A model generated the notes under the pieces. That model did not search any database and was not told the origin of the DNA. It saw only the letters and a list, made by a program, of their open reading frames with translations. This document shows positions 34,177 to 43,633 of a stretch of 47,633 bases of DNA, piece after piece. Origin of the DNA: Novosphingobium sp. BW1 (lineage in GTDB: Bacteria > Pseudomonadota > Alphaproteobacteria > Sphingomonadales > Sphingomonadaceae). The stretch lies in assembly GCF_008107685.1 (NCBI RefSeq), contig NZ_VIRF01000048.1, positions 1 through 47,633 on the forward strand, written 5' to 3'. The position numbers were made by a program, and so were the translations under genes. The first letter of the stretch is position 1; every line of letters begins with the position of its first letter.

Positions 34177-35802
34177 TCAGCTGGGCACAAAGAGCGCGCG
34201 GGCGCGCTCCCAATTGCCCTGCGCGGCGTCCTCGGGCGCGATGCGGATCTGGAAGCGGGCTTCCTCGGGCCAGCACCATTCAATCATGTCGTCCCAGGCG
34301 AGGTCGGCGAGCACGATCTCGTCGCTGTCGTCGGCGGGGACAAACAGGCGGTGGGTGCCTTCGGCGGGGAGGCGGTACTCTGTGTTGAGGCGCGAGAGCA
34401 TGGTTTCGGGAATCGCCGCGACCGCTTCGGGCGGCCCGGAAATTGCCGCGCGCAGCGAGACGGTCGCCATTTCCCCGAGCGAGCCGGGAATGGTCTGGCC
34501 GATCAGTTCGCCATAGCGCTCGTGCGCTTCGGGCAGGAGGTCGCGCACAATCTCGAGCTCCTGTTCGCTCAACACACTCCAGAGCGCGCGGCCCTCAGTG
34601 AAGCTTTCGAGCGCGGCCAGCATGTCGGGTAGCGAGCCGCGTTGCTCCTCGATCCGGGCGAGGTCGGCTTCCAGGCCTTCGATGTCCTCGCGCGCGTCTT
34701 CCAGCTCGTAAGGGTCGGTGTCGGGATGGTTCTCGATCCGCTTTAGTTCTTCGCGGGCCTGGAGCAGGTTCGCGCGGTGCGCCGCGATCGGCGCGTCGGC
34801 CTGTTCAAGACCCTCGCGCAGGCGGTCGGCGAAGTGCTGGACCGAATGCCACCACAGGGTCTCGACCGGCTCGCCCACGCCCACCGCGTAGAACGGGTGG
34901 TCACGTTCGAACGCGGTCCCGATGGCGTTTCCGGCGTGGACCTCGATGGGCCAGTAGGGAAAGAGCCAGCGGGTAAGGCGCGAGGTGCGCTGCGGGAAGG
35001 GCATGGCCGCACCTTCCTCGAAGGCGGGCGGCAGGTCCTGCGGGGGATCGGTGAAGTCGGCGGTGACGTCGGCGGCAAGGGGTACGACGCCGCCATCGCC
35101 GAGGAACACCGCCAGCGAGCCCGTGCTGGGCAGCGAGCCTTCCGGGCTGCACGCGGCGATGTCGGCCAGGTCGATCTGGGCGAGGAAGGGCAGGGCGATG
35201 CCGGAAAGGTCGCGCGGCCAAGGCGTATCGCCAAGGCGCGGGAGGCCGCCGAACCAGCTGCTGTCGCCGAACCAGTCGCGGCCTGGCTCACGCGCCTTGC
35301 GCACCAGAGTGAGCGGGCTGGCGGTGAAGGGAGCGAGCGTGGGCTCTGCCAGTACAGGCTTGGCGGGTACCGGCGCGGGCTGTGCCTCGTGCGCGGTTCC
35401 GGCGGCGGGCTCTGGCCGGGGAGCGGGCGCGGGCGCTTCGACAGGCTCGTCATCGTCCTGTTCGTCCTCGATCAGGTCCTGCGCGCCGGGGGCCTGGGGG
35501 TAATGGTCGAGATCGAGGTCGTCGGACGGGCTGAAGAAGGGCTCGCCCTCTTCCTCGTAGTGCGTGCGCGTGGGGATCAGCGCCAGGACGAGCGAGAGCG
35601 CGAGTCCGATCCCGATCGCGATGAGGGCGCCGGTGCTGCGCCCGACTGCGGCCTCGATGCCGTCGACCAGGCCGTCGAGCCCTGTGAGGAAGCTGTTGAG
35701 CGGGCCATCTGCCGTGGGCGAGGCGACCGGGGCCATCGCGATGTAGATCGCGACCGCTATCGCCAGTCCCATCAGGACGAAGGCGGCGATCATTCGTTTC
35801 AT
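34177..35802 (-). CDS. Membrane-anchored DUF1963 protein
   Basis: A 541-residue protein. Two membrane helices lie near the N-terminus (about 4-25, MIAAFVLMGLAIAVAIYIAM, and about 58-77, GALIAIGIGLALSLVLAL), then an acidic Pro/Ala linker. A DUF1963 (YwqG-like) domain begins at about residue 170: SSWFGGLPRLGDTPWPRD and ALPFLAQIDLADIA are diagnostic. A helical insert (about 300-400, EELKRIENHPDTDPYELEDA) interrupts it before a C-terminal part. Function unknown. ATG 35802 follows GGAG; the frame continues to 35877 without support. Confidence 0.8.
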   Translation of the reverse strand: MKRMIAAFVLMGLAIAVAIYIAMAPVASPTADGPLNSFLTGLDGLVDGIEAAVGRSTGALIAIGIGLALSLVLALIPTRTHYEEEGEPFFSPSDDLDLDHYPQAPGAQDLIEDEQDDDEPVEAPAPAPRPEPAAGTAHEAQPAPVPAKPVLAEPTLAPFTASPLTLVRKAREPGRDWFGDSSWFGGLPRLGDTPWPRDLSGIALPFLAQIDLADIAACSPEGSLPSTGSLAVFLGDGGVVPLAADVTADFTDPPQDLPPAFEEGAAMPFPQRTSRLTRWLFPYWPIEVHAGNAIGTAFERDHPFYAVGVGEPVETLWWHSVQHFADRLREGLEQADAPIAAHRANLLQAREELKRIENHPDTDPYELEDAREDIEGLEADLARIEEQRGSLPDMLAALESFTEGRALWSVLSEQELEIVRDLLPEAHERYGELIGQTIPGSLGEMATVSLRAAISGPPEAVAAIPETMLSRLNTEYRLPAEGTHRLFVPADDSDEIVLADLAWDDMIEWCWPEEARFQIRIAPEDAAQGNWERARALFVPS

Positions 35803-35958
35803 GGCGTGCTCCACTGCCGTGCTGTGCTCTGTCGACGGCCGCGCAGGCCGACTTGCGGACGCGCGCGCCCGGTGCAACTTGGCGTTAAGCCTTCCTGCCG
35901 GGGAGAACGCAGGGCAAGCCCGTAGACAGCGGCGCGGGCCCTGTTATCCCCAGCAGCG

Positions 35959-36549
35959 ATGGCCAAGCTCTACTTTTACTACGCCAGCATGAACGCTGGG
36001 AAGTCAGCGAACCTGCTCCAGGCGAACTTCAATTACAACGAACGCGGAATGCGCACGATGCTGTGGACCGCCGAGCTCGACAACCGCTCGGGTAAGTTCG
36101 ACGATGCCTACGCGATCGAGAGCCGGATTGGCCTTCATGCCAGCGCGCACCGCTTTGCGCCCGAGACCGATCTCTACGCGCGGGTGAGCGCCGCCCATGC
36201 GGCCGAACCGCTCTCCTGCGTCCTCATCGACGAGGCGCAGTTCCTGACGGTGGAGCAGGTCTGGCAATGCGCGCACCTGGCCGACAAGGCTAATATCCCG
36301 GTGCTGTGCTACGGCCTGCGCACCGACTTCCAGGGCGCGCTCTTTGCGGGCTCGGCGGTGCTTCTGGGTATCGCGGACACGCTGGTGGAGCTCAAGGGGG
36401 TGTGTCATTGCGGGCGCAAGGCCTCGATGAACCTGCGGGTCGATGCCACCGGTGGCGCGGTGAGCGAAGGCGCGCAGACCGAGATCGGCGGCAACGAGCG
36501 CTACGTGGCCTTGTGCCGCAAGCATTTCAGCGAGGCGCTGGGTCATTGA
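35959..36549 (+). CDS. tdk: Thymidine kinase
   Basis: A 196-residue type II thymidine kinase phosphorylating deoxythymidine for salvage. P-loop SMNAGKSANL (from residue 10), Walker B with the substrate pocket VLIDEAQFLT, and CYGLRTDFQGALF are characteristic. The structural zinc-site region reads GVCHCGRKASMNLR and, near the end, ALCRKHF; the first pair is spaced C-H-C instead of the usual C-x-x-C, so zinc coordination may be altered. Confidence 0.93.
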   Translation: MAKLYFYYASMNAGKSANLLQANFNYNERGMRTMLWTAELDNRSGKFDDAYAIESRIGLHASAHRFAPETDLYARVSAAHAAEPLSCVLIDEAQFLTVEQVWQCAHLADKANIPVLCYGLRTDFQGALFAGSAVLLGIADTLVELKGVCHCGRKASMNLRVDATGGAVSEGAQTEIGGNERYVALCRKHFSEALGH

Positions 36550-36612
36550 TTACGCGCGCTTTCGGGTGGGCGTTCAGCCCCCCGCCATGGGGGGCGGGCT
36601 AAGGATGGGAAC

Positions 36613-37305
36613 ATGCAACTTACAGCTTTGCAGATGGCGGCGATACCTCTGCCACTGATCCTTGCCATCGTCTTTCACGAAGTTTCGCACGGCGCGGTGG
36701 CACGCCTGCTCGGTGATCCGACGGCGCACGCGGCCGGGCGCCTGACGCTGAACCCGCTACGCCATGTCGATCCAGTGGGGACCCTGCTGGTGCCCGGTTT
36801 CCTGGCGCTGGTCCACGCGCCGGTATTCGGGTGGGCACGGCCTGTCCCTGTGAACAAGCGCCGCCTGAATCATCCGCGCCGCGACATGATGCTGGTGGCC
36901 GCGGCAGGCCCGGGGAGCAACCTGGTGCTGGCCGCGATCTCGGCAGTGCTGTTTGGTCTTCTGGCCCGTTTCCTGCCCGAAGAGGGTGGCGGCGTGAGCG
37001 AGTTCGCCGCGTTCAGCCTGACGCTGTTCATCCAGTTCAACGTCTTCCTCGCGCTCTTCAATCTGCTGCCGGTGCCGCCCTTCGATGGCTCGCACATCGT
37101 CGAGGGCCTGCTGCCCCCGCCCGCCGCGCGCGTCTATGCCCGGGCGCGGCCCTTCGGACTGGGGCTCATGTTCCTGCTCCTGCTAGGCGTACCCTATATC
37201 TTTCCTGACTGGAACATTATCGAGCGCGTGGTCGTCCCGCCGTTCCTGTGGGTGATGGAGCAGTTCTTCACGCTCGCGCAGGTGGTGGCGGGCCTGACCG
37301 GTTAG
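36613..37305 (+). CDS. Site-2 protease (M50-family) membrane metallopeptidase
   Basis: A 230-residue integral membrane protease of the M50 family. Zinc ligands HEVSH (HExxH) sit in the first helix (about residue 22), and the third ligand Asp lies in LFNLLPVPPFDGSHIVEGL. A short form without PDZ domain (compare group III site-2 proteases). Substrate unknown. It starts 63 bases after tdk; its stop codon overlaps the convergent diguanylate cyclase stop. Confidence 0.9.
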   Translation: MQLTALQMAAIPLPLILAIVFHEVSHGAVARLLGDPTAHAAGRLTLNPLRHVDPVGTLLVPGFLALVHAPVFGWARPVPVNKRRLNHPRRDMMLVAAAGPGSNLVLAAISAVLFGLLARFLPEEGGGVSEFAAFSLTLFIQFNVFLALFNLLPVPPFDGSHIVEGLLPPPAARVYARARPFGLGLMFLLLLGVPYIFPDWNIIERVVVPPFLWVMEQFFTLAQVVAGLTG

Positions 37306-38507
37306 GCGGCGGTCCCCGCTGCAGGGTCAGGCGCAATGACGCGAAAGCCATTCCATTCGTCCTGTCCTGCGGCAATCACCCGGTTGCGCCCGGCAAGCTT
37401 GGCACGGAACAGCGCTTCGTCGGCCGCGCGCAATGCGCTCTTGCGGTTGGGGTACGCATGGACATCGGCGACCCCGGCGGAAAAGCTGATGCGTCCGAAG
37501 GGGGTGTTGGTGGCTCGGTTGACGAGGCGGCGTGTGGCTATCGTCTCGCGTGCCTCATCGAGGATCGTGCAGGCCGCCGCAAGGTTCAATCCACGCAGGA
37601 GCACCACGAATTCCTCGCCCCCATGCCGTGCGACATGGCACTTGTCGTTGGACAGTTGGGCCAGCGCCTGGGCGACGGTGCACAGCACGCGGTCCCCGGC
37701 CTCGTGGCCGTGGGTATCGTTGACGCGCTTGAAGCGGTCGATGTCACAGAAGGCAACGCACAGCGGTTCGTTCTTGTCCCTGGCCTGAGTCAGTTCGTCC
37801 TCGAATACGGCCTCGAAGGCGCGGCGGTTGGGAAGGCCGGTGAGGTGGTCAATCTCGGCGTCGCGGCGGGCATCTTCGAGGCTGCGCTGGAGGGCTTCTG
37901 TCTCGCGCTCGGAGCGGGTGATCTCGCGCTCCATGTCGCGCGTGCGGCGCAGCATCTCGCGCGCAACGCTGGTGAGCGCCTCGATGGCGCTGCTGGCCTC
38001 CTGGCAGGGCATGATGCCACCAAGGGCATCGACCTGTTCGGCCAGGGTCTCGTTATAGCTGGTGGTGGCCGAACGCGCGGCGGTGGCGGTACATCCGAAC
38101 TGGGCAATGGCGCCCTCAAGCTTGCGGACCAGGGCGTGGATCTGGCGTGCGCCGCTGTCCTCTTCGTCGCAGCGCACGGCCTCCTCGAGCCATTCGACGG
38201 TGAGCGGCGCGCCGCTCGTCACGTGTTCTCCTACCAGGCGCACCAGCGCGGGGTTGGCGCCGGTCACGACATCATGCGCGATGGTGAGCGTGTGGGGGCT
38301 GACCGGCAATCGGTGCCCTATAAGGAAGCGGGTGATGTCCTCCAGCACATGGCGCCGGCGCTTGTCGGCAGGACTTTCCGCAGGTCCCTGCGGTGTGTCC
38401 ATGGTCTGCTCGGGTGGGGGAGGAGGCTCGTCTTCGCGCGCGGTGCCGAGGCCCAGCCAGCGGGCCCAGCCGGGGCTTCGGGAGGTGCCGGGATCGTGCG
38501 CGTTCAT
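37302..38507 (-). CDS. Diguanylate cyclase (GGDEF domain)
   Basis: A 401-residue cytoplasmic protein with a C-terminal GGDEF domain (about 215-385): DHLTGLPNRRAFEAVFEDEL, CDIDRFKRVNDTHGHEAGD and the active-site loop GGEEF at 296-300, so c-di-GMP synthesis is expected. The RxxD inhibitory site is not present at its usual position before the loop. The N-terminal 200 residues are helical with a coiled coil (TRDMEREITRSERETEALQR), and are probably a sensory or dimerisation region of no recognised family. The stop overlaps that of the convergent M50 protease gene in the shared TTAG. Confidence 0.9.
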   Translation of the reverse strand: MNAHDPGTSRSPGWARWLGLGTAREDEPPPPPEQTMDTPQGPAESPADKRRRHVLEDITRFLIGHRLPVSPHTLTIAHDVVTGANPALVRLVGEHVTSGAPLTVEWLEEAVRCDEEDSGARQIHALVRKLEGAIAQFGCTATAARSATTSYNETLAEQVDALGGIMPCQEASSAIEALTSVAREMLRRTRDMEREITRSERETEALQRSLEDARRDAEIDHLTGLPNRRAFEAVFEDELTQARDKNEPLCVAFCDIDRFKRVNDTHGHEAGDRVLCTVAQALAQLSNDKCHVARHGGEEFVVLLRGLNLAAACTILDEARETIATRRLVNRATNTPFGRISFSAGVADVHAYPNRKSALRAADEALFRAKLAGRNRVIAAGQDEWNGFRVIAPDPAAGTAA

Positions 38508-38671
38508 GGGCGAGGCTGACCGATAGCTGTGTTGCTCCAGTCCATTGGCGGGCCTTTGTGGGATCGCCTCCGGGGAGAGGGCAGACTAGCCGGGCACGGT
38601 TTCGCCTCGGTTGCGCGCGGGCGCAGGGATTTCCCCTGCGTCGGCGCCGTAGTTTCCCACGCGGGTTCAGG

Positions 38672-39427
38672 TCAGCTGGTCGGAGTGGACGGTTCCGCTT
38701 CGGCGGCGGGAGACGCGGACGTTTCGGCAGCCGCTTTGGGCGGGGCGGAGGTACGCCGGGCGCTCAGGATAGGCACCTCGTTCTCCAGGATGTCGCCCTT
38801 CATGACGCCTTCGCCCTTGGTGGCCGAACGCGGCTGCGACCAGATCGCTTTGACCACATCCATACCCGCAGCAACGTGGCCGAACGCGGCGAAGCCTGCG
38901 CCTGGGTCCTCGCCGGTGTTCCCCTTCTCGGCGTCGAGGGCAGGCATGTCCGAGAGCATGATCATGAAGTCGGCCGTGGCCGTGCCGGGCGCGAAGCGCG
39001 CCATCGAAATTGTCCCGGCGGTATGCTTGATGCCGGTTTCGTTGGTGCTCTCGTGCGCGACGGGGTCCAGCAGCTTGGCGGCGTTGCGCACGCCGCCCTG
39101 GAGCAGGCCCTGGTCCTTGCCCTCATCGTAAGGCAGGTGCATGGCGCGGTAAAACAGCGCGCCATCGAGGTTCTTCGCATCGACGTACTTGAGAAAATTG
39201 GCCGAGGTTTTGGGGGCATGAGTGGTGTCGAGCGCGAGCGTGATCGTACCCAGGGCGGTCTTGAGCGCGACGTAGGCGTATTCGACCGGTGCGGGTGCGG
39301 GCTCGGCCGGGGCTCGCGCCACAGGCGGCGTCGCGCTGGGCGCAGGAGCGGTTTCCTGGGCGGCAAGGCCCGCAGGCGCGAGAGCCAATGCGGCGGCAAG
39401 GCTGGCGCAGAAGGTCAGGCGGCCCAT
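38672..39427 (-). CDS. Periplasmic cyclophilin-type peptidyl-prolyl isomerase
   Basis: A 251-residue protein with a signal peptide (MGRLTFCASLAAALALAPAG, cleavage after GLAA), a Pro/Ala linker and a cyclophilin domain (about 52-225): VALKTALGTITLALDTTHAP, SANFLKYVDAKNLDGALFYR, HTAGTISMARFAPGTATADF and GFAAFGHVAAGMDVVKAIW. These proteins speed proline isomerisation during folding of envelope proteins. A Ser/Pro/Ala tail ends it. AGGGAG precedes ATG 39427. It lies 111 bases downstream of gcrA on the same strand. Confidence 0.92.
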   Translation of the reverse strand: MGRLTFCASLAAALALAPAGLAAQETAPAPSATPPVARAPAEPAPAPVEYAYVALKTALGTITLALDTTHAPKTSANFLKYVDAKNLDGALFYRAMHLPYDEGKDQGLLQGGVRNAAKLLDPVAHESTNETGIKHTAGTISMARFAPGTATADFMIMLSDMPALDAEKGNTGEDPGAGFAAFGHVAAGMDVVKAIWSQPRSATKGEGVMKGDILENEVPILSARRTSAPPKAAAETSASPAAEAEPSTPTS

Positions 39428-39538
39428 GGTCGAACTCCCTGTGACAGTGATCTCGCTGGCTGGGTTTCGGGCCCGGCCCGATGCTCGGGAGCAGCGGGGC
39501 CGGATCCGGAGTTTTTTCAAAAGTGGCGGGCGCGTGCC

Positions 39539-40246
39539 TCAGCGCACGCGCGGACCGCCGAAGGGCAGCGGCGGCGGAGGACGGCGCGAACCGCGCGGCA
39601 GCTGCGCTTGGTAGGCCCGCCCGCAATGCTCAACGCAATACGGGAAGCCTGGATTGACCTTGTCACCGCAAAAGTGGAAGTCCGCCTCGCCCGGGTGCCC
39701 CATCGGCCAGCGGCAGATGCGGTCGTTGAGGTCGAGTAGGCTGGTCTTGTCCGCGATCTCGGGGCTCGGCTTGGCGGGCACGAGGCGACGCGGCGGTGCC
39801 GGCGGGATGGGCGGCTGCTGGTCGCCAGGGCCCTGGCGGAGGAAGCCGCCGGGGCCGACCGAGACGATTCGCGGTTTGCCTGAAGCGGGCGTGTCGGACG
39901 CCTTCTCGGGTTCCGGCTCGGATGCGGGGGCAGGGGCCTGCGTCCGAGCTGTGGCAGGCGCGCGCGGCGGAGCTGTGGGCGCGGGACGCGCTTCGCTGGG
40001 CGCGGCCGGGGCCGCTGGCGCAGGCGGTGCCTCGCTCGCCGGTTTTGTCTTCTTGGGCGCGGGCGCGCGTGCAGGCTTCTCGTTGGCCTTCACCGGGGAA
40101 GGACGCGCCTTCAGGCCCAGGCGGTGGGCCTTGCCGATGACCGCATTGCGGCTGACGCCCCCGAGTTCTTCCGCGATCTGACTGGCGGTGGCCCCGCCTT
40201 CCCACATCTTGGTCAGCTTCTCGATGCGCTCGTCCGTCCAGCTCAT
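39539..40246 (-). CDS. gcrA: GcrA cell-cycle regulator
   Basis: A 235-residue GcrA, the alphaproteobacterial regulator that joins sigma-70 holoenzyme and activates promoters carrying methylated GANTC. The N-terminal DNA-binding domain MSWTDERIEKLTKMWEGGAT and SQIAEELGGVSRNAVIGKAH is nearly canonical. A long Pro/Ala linker (about 50-165) follows, then the C-terminal cysteine region that contacts sigma-70: CRWPMGHPGEADFHFCG and GFPYCVEHC. The linker makes it longer than the Caulobacter protein (about 170). ATG 40246 starts the conserved domain. Confidence 0.95.
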   Translation of the reverse strand: MSWTDERIEKLTKMWEGGATASQIAEELGGVSRNAVIGKAHRLGLKARPSPVKANEKPARAPAPKKTKPASEAPPAPAAPAAPSEARPAPTAPPRAPATARTQAPAPASEPEPEKASDTPASGKPRIVSVGPGGFLRQGPGDQQPPIPPAPPRRLVPAKPSPEIADKTSLLDLNDRICRWPMGHPGEADFHFCGDKVNPGFPYCVEHCGRAYQAQLPRGSRRPPPPLPFGGPRVR

Positions 40247-40343
40247 TCCTGTTCCGTTCCTCACAGGGCAACCGCGCGCGGGTTGTCCGAAATTCAAAAG
40301 GTGGCGCTTGCCATGCCAAACGACAGCCGATAGTCGCCGGGGC

Positions 40344-41222
40344 ATGGACGATCAAACGAATTCGACCGAACTCCACAGTGCCGAGAGGCCCGTTGAGCCC
40401 CGCCATTTCCCGGCCAAGGGCGAGCCCATCATCCACACGGTGAACTGGGTCGGGCTCGGAACCCTCTATATGAAGGAGGTGCGCCGTTTCTTCAAGGTCC
40501 AGACGCAGACGATCTGGGCGCCTGCGGTGACCACGCTCCTGTTCCTGGTGATCTTCTCGCTGGCGATGGGCCGCGGCGACCGCATGGTGCTGGGCGTGAA
40601 CTTCGCGACCTTCGTGGCGCCGGGCCTGATCGTGATGGGCATGATGCAGAACTCGTTCGCCAATTCCAGCTTCTCGTTCCTAGCGGGCAAGATCCAGGGC
40701 ACGATCATCGATTACCTCATGCCGCCCCTGAGCGAAGCCGAGCTGATGGCCGCGATGGTGGGCGCTGCGGTCACCCGTGCGGTGATGGTGGGTCTGGCGC
40801 TGTCGATCGCGATGCTGCTCTGGCCCGGTGTCGACCTCTCGATGGCGCACCCCTGGGCGGTCGTGTGGTTCGGCCTCATCGGGGCCGTGTTCCTGGCGCT
40901 GCTGGGCCTCCTGTCCTCGATCTGGGCGGAAAAGTTCGATCATAACGCGGCGGTGACAAACTTTGTCATTGCCCCTCTCTCGCTGCTTTCGGGTACGTTC
41001 TACGTCATCGACAACCTGGCGCCTGCCTTCCAGGTCATCAGCCGCATCAATCCTTTCTTCTACGTGATCTCGGGCTTCCGCTTCGGGTTCCTGGGCGAAA
41101 GCGACATTGGCGATACCAACATGGACGTGCTGCACAGCGCGCTGGGCATGACGTTTGTCGATGCCGTTCTGGCCGTTGTGGTCTATTTGATCCTGCGCTC
41201 GGGCTGGAAGCTCAAGGGATAG
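40344..41222 (+). CDS. ABC-2-type transporter permease
   Basis: A 292-residue permease with six hydrophobic segments from about residue 50: IWAPAVTTLLFLVIFSLAMG, FVAPGLIVMGMMQNSFANSS, and the ABC-2 signature NFVIAPLSLLSGTFYVIDNL followed by INPFFYVISGFRFGFLGESD. Proteins of this kind export polysaccharides, lipids or drugs with a partner ATPase; none is encoded next to it, so the ATPase lies elsewhere. ATG 40344 is on the strand opposite to gcrA; the frame upstream overlaps gcrA and is ignored. Confidence 0.88.
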   Translation: MDDQTNSTELHSAERPVEPRHFPAKGEPIIHTVNWVGLGTLYMKEVRRFFKVQTQTIWAPAVTTLLFLVIFSLAMGRGDRMVLGVNFATFVAPGLIVMGMMQNSFANSSFSFLAGKIQGTIIDYLMPPLSEAELMAAMVGAAVTRAVMVGLALSIAMLLWPGVDLSMAHPWAVVWFGLIGAVFLALLGLLSSIWAEKFDHNAAVTNFVIAPLSLLSGTFYVIDNLAPAFQVISRINPFFYVISGFRFGFLGESDIGDTNMDVLHSALGMTFVDAVLAVVVYLILRSGWKLKG

Positions 41223-41322
41223 TTTAGTTCATGCCGAATCTGCCACACGCGAGGATTTGTTGGGGAAGGCAGAAGTTGGCTTGCGATATTAACCAAGTTG
41301 CATCCCTTGCGGGGGCAGACTG

Positions 41323-43596
41323 GTGCCCGTGAAGGAACGGCGTGCCCATCCCTCAGGGGCAGGCTCGGGCCGAAGCGGTTCGGTCTTTGCCTTGTCGCTG
41401 GCTCTTGCCATCATGGTTCTGGGCACGCTGCTGGTTGCGCTGCTCCAATGGTCGGGCGGCCAGGTCGACCGGATCGCGCGCGAGCGGGATCAGGCGACCG
41501 CGAAGACCGTGGTCGCGCAAAGTGTCGAGCAGATGAGCCATGGGCTCGAGGTCGGCGCGTCCTCCCGCGCGCTGCTGGGCCAGTTGTCCAGAGGCGAACC
41601 GGACCTCGAATGGCTCGACGTTTTCGCGGAGCGCTGGTTCACCGATTACGCGGGACTCGCCGAGACCTATCTCCTGTCCCCTGAAGGCGCGCCGCTCTAT
41701 GCGATTCGGGGCAACACGCGGGTCGCTGCGCGTAGCTATATCGGGATCGAGCAATACGCCGCCCCGCTGGCAGAGCAGATGCGCGCGGCCACTATCCGCA
41801 ACCGCACTCAGAACGATGGTTCGAGCACGCGCACGCCGGTGGTGGCGGATCTGCGTTTCCTGCGCGGCCGCCCCGCCATCCTCTCGGTAAAGCCGGTTCT
41901 GGCGGGCCGGGCGTCCGATGGCGAACGCGTGGGCGCGGTTCCGATGGTAGTGGGGGTCGCCTATCTCGACGGCCCCTTTTTCGAGCGTCTGGCAGAGCAC
42001 TTCGGGCTGACCGATATGCGCTACCAGTCCGGTCCCCGGACCGGACCGCGCGAGGCTTCCGCGCCGCTGCGCGATCGGTCCAGGCAGGTCATGGGCTATC
42101 TCGTCTGGCGGGCCTTCGCGCCGGGCCAGCAGGTTGTTTCCGCGCTCGGCCCCGTTTCGATGCTGTTGGTGGTGCTTGTCGCCTCGGTGGTTTTTATCCT
42201 TGCGAATCGCCTGACCCGGCGGACCCGCGACCTGGCAGTCAGCCGCAGCGAAGCGAACTACCAGGCTCTCCACGATCCGCTGACGGGACTGGCTAACCGC
42301 ATGATGTTCGAGGCCTGGCTCGATGAGACGCTGGAGCGCTGCGAGCAGGGGCCGGACGGGACGGGGCACTTGGCGCTGCTGTGCATCGACCTCGATCGCT
42401 TCAAGCTGATCAACGACACGCTGGGCCATCCGGCGGGTGACGAACTGATCCGGCAGGTCGCCGCGCGCCTGCGCGCCGAGGTGCGCGACTACGACATGGT
42501 CGCGCGCATGGCGGGGGACGAGTTCGCCATTGCCATCTGCGACCCCGAGGACCGCGGGGCCGTCGCGGGGATTTGCACGCGCATTGTCGAGCAACTGGCC
42601 CGGCCCTTCGACCTGTCCGGTGCACGCGCCTATATCGGCGGCAGCATTGGTGTCGCCCTCGCCCCCGATGACAGCCGCGAGCGGACTGAGCTGACCCGCC
42701 GGGTCGACATCGCACTCACCACGGCCAAGGCCGAGGGGCGCGGGCGGTACCTGTTCTTCACTCCGGCGATGGATGCGGACATCCGTGCGCGCGAAGAGTT
42801 GATGCAGGCGCTGCGCTATGCCGTTCACGAAGACCCGGCGCAGTTGCACGTCCATTACCAGCCCATGTACTGCGCGCGAACCGGCGCAATTCTGGCGGTT
42901 GAGGCCTTGTTGCGCTGGGAGCATCCCGAGCGCGGTTTAATTGGCCCGGGGACCTTCATCCCGCAGGCCGAGGAATCGGGGCTGATCGAGGCGCTGGGCA
43001 ACTTCGTCCTACGTCGTGCGCTCGAGGACGCGCGAGCCTGGCCCGACGTGCGCGTCAGCGTCAACATCTCACCCTCGCAGATGCGGTGTGTCGATTTCGT
43101 GGCCCGTGTCTGGGACCTGCTCGAGGAGACCGGGGTCTCCCCACAGCGTCTGGAACTGGAGATGACCGAGACCGCGCTGATGGCGTCCTCACGCGATGTG
43201 CGCCGCACGATCGCGGCCCTGCGCGAGCTGGAGGTGGCCTGTGCCCTCGACGATTTCGGAACGGGCTATTCCTCGCTCAGCCACATCCGTGACATGGCGG
43301 TCGACCGCATCAAGGTCGACAAGTCCTTTGTCGCAGCCATCTCAACCCCGCAGGGGGCAGGGTTGGTGGAGGCCATCGTCAGCGTGGCGCGGGTGCACGG
43401 CATGGCCGTTACCGCAGAAGGCGTGGAAACCCCGATGCAGCTGGCGTTCCTGCGCGATTTGGGATGTCATGAGCTGCAGGGCTTCCTGCTTTCACATCCG
43501 ATCTGTAGGGCAAGCCTGTCCGTCCTCCTGGTGGAAAACCGGGCCGGAGAGGGCCAGGCGCTGCAATGGGCCGGAAGTGACGGCTGGGCTATCTGA
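41323..43596 (+). CDS. Membrane sensor GGDEF-EAL protein
   Basis: A 757-residue protein for c-di-GMP turnover. Two membrane helices (about 20-42 and 272-296) bracket a periplasmic domain resembling CHASE4 (AERWFTDYAGLAETYLLSPE). The GGDEF domain starts near 317 (HDPLTGLANRMMFEAWL) with an AGDEF loop at about 397-401; Ala in the first position is often active. The EAL domain starts near 527 (EALLRWEHPERGLIGPGTFI) and keeps the catalytic DDFGTGYSSL at about 643, so hydrolysis is expected. Which activity dominates cannot be read. GTG 41323 follows a GGGGGCAG region; GTG 41329 is also possible. Confidence 0.92.
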   Translation: MPVKERRAHPSGAGSGRSGSVFALSLALAIMVLGTLLVALLQWSGGQVDRIARERDQATAKTVVAQSVEQMSHGLEVGASSRALLGQLSRGEPDLEWLDVFAERWFTDYAGLAETYLLSPEGAPLYAIRGNTRVAARSYIGIEQYAAPLAEQMRAATIRNRTQNDGSSTRTPVVADLRFLRGRPAILSVKPVLAGRASDGERVGAVPMVVGVAYLDGPFFERLAEHFGLTDMRYQSGPRTGPREASAPLRDRSRQVMGYLVWRAFAPGQQVVSALGPVSMLLVVLVASVVFILANRLTRRTRDLAVSRSEANYQALHDPLTGLANRMMFEAWLDETLERCEQGPDGTGHLALLCIDLDRFKLINDTLGHPAGDELIRQVAARLRAEVRDYDMVARMAGDEFAIAICDPEDRGAVAGICTRIVEQLARPFDLSGARAYIGGSIGVALAPDDSRERTELTRRVDIALTTAKAEGRGRYLFFTPAMDADIRAREELMQALRYAVHEDPAQLHVHYQPMYCARTGAILAVEALLRWEHPERGLIGPGTFIPQAEESGLIEALGNFVLRRALEDARAWPDVRVSVNISPSQMRCVDFVARVWDLLEETGVSPQRLELEMTETALMASSRDVRRTIAALRELEVACALDDFGTGYSSLSHIRDMAVDRIKVDKSFVAAISTPQGAGLVEAIVSVARVHGMAVTAEGVETPMQLAFLRDLGCHELQGFLLSHPICRASLSVLLVENRAGEGQALQWAGSDGWAI

Positions 43597-43633
43597 GGGC
43601 GGGGCGAGGGGGCCGTGATGCGCCGCGCTTAAA

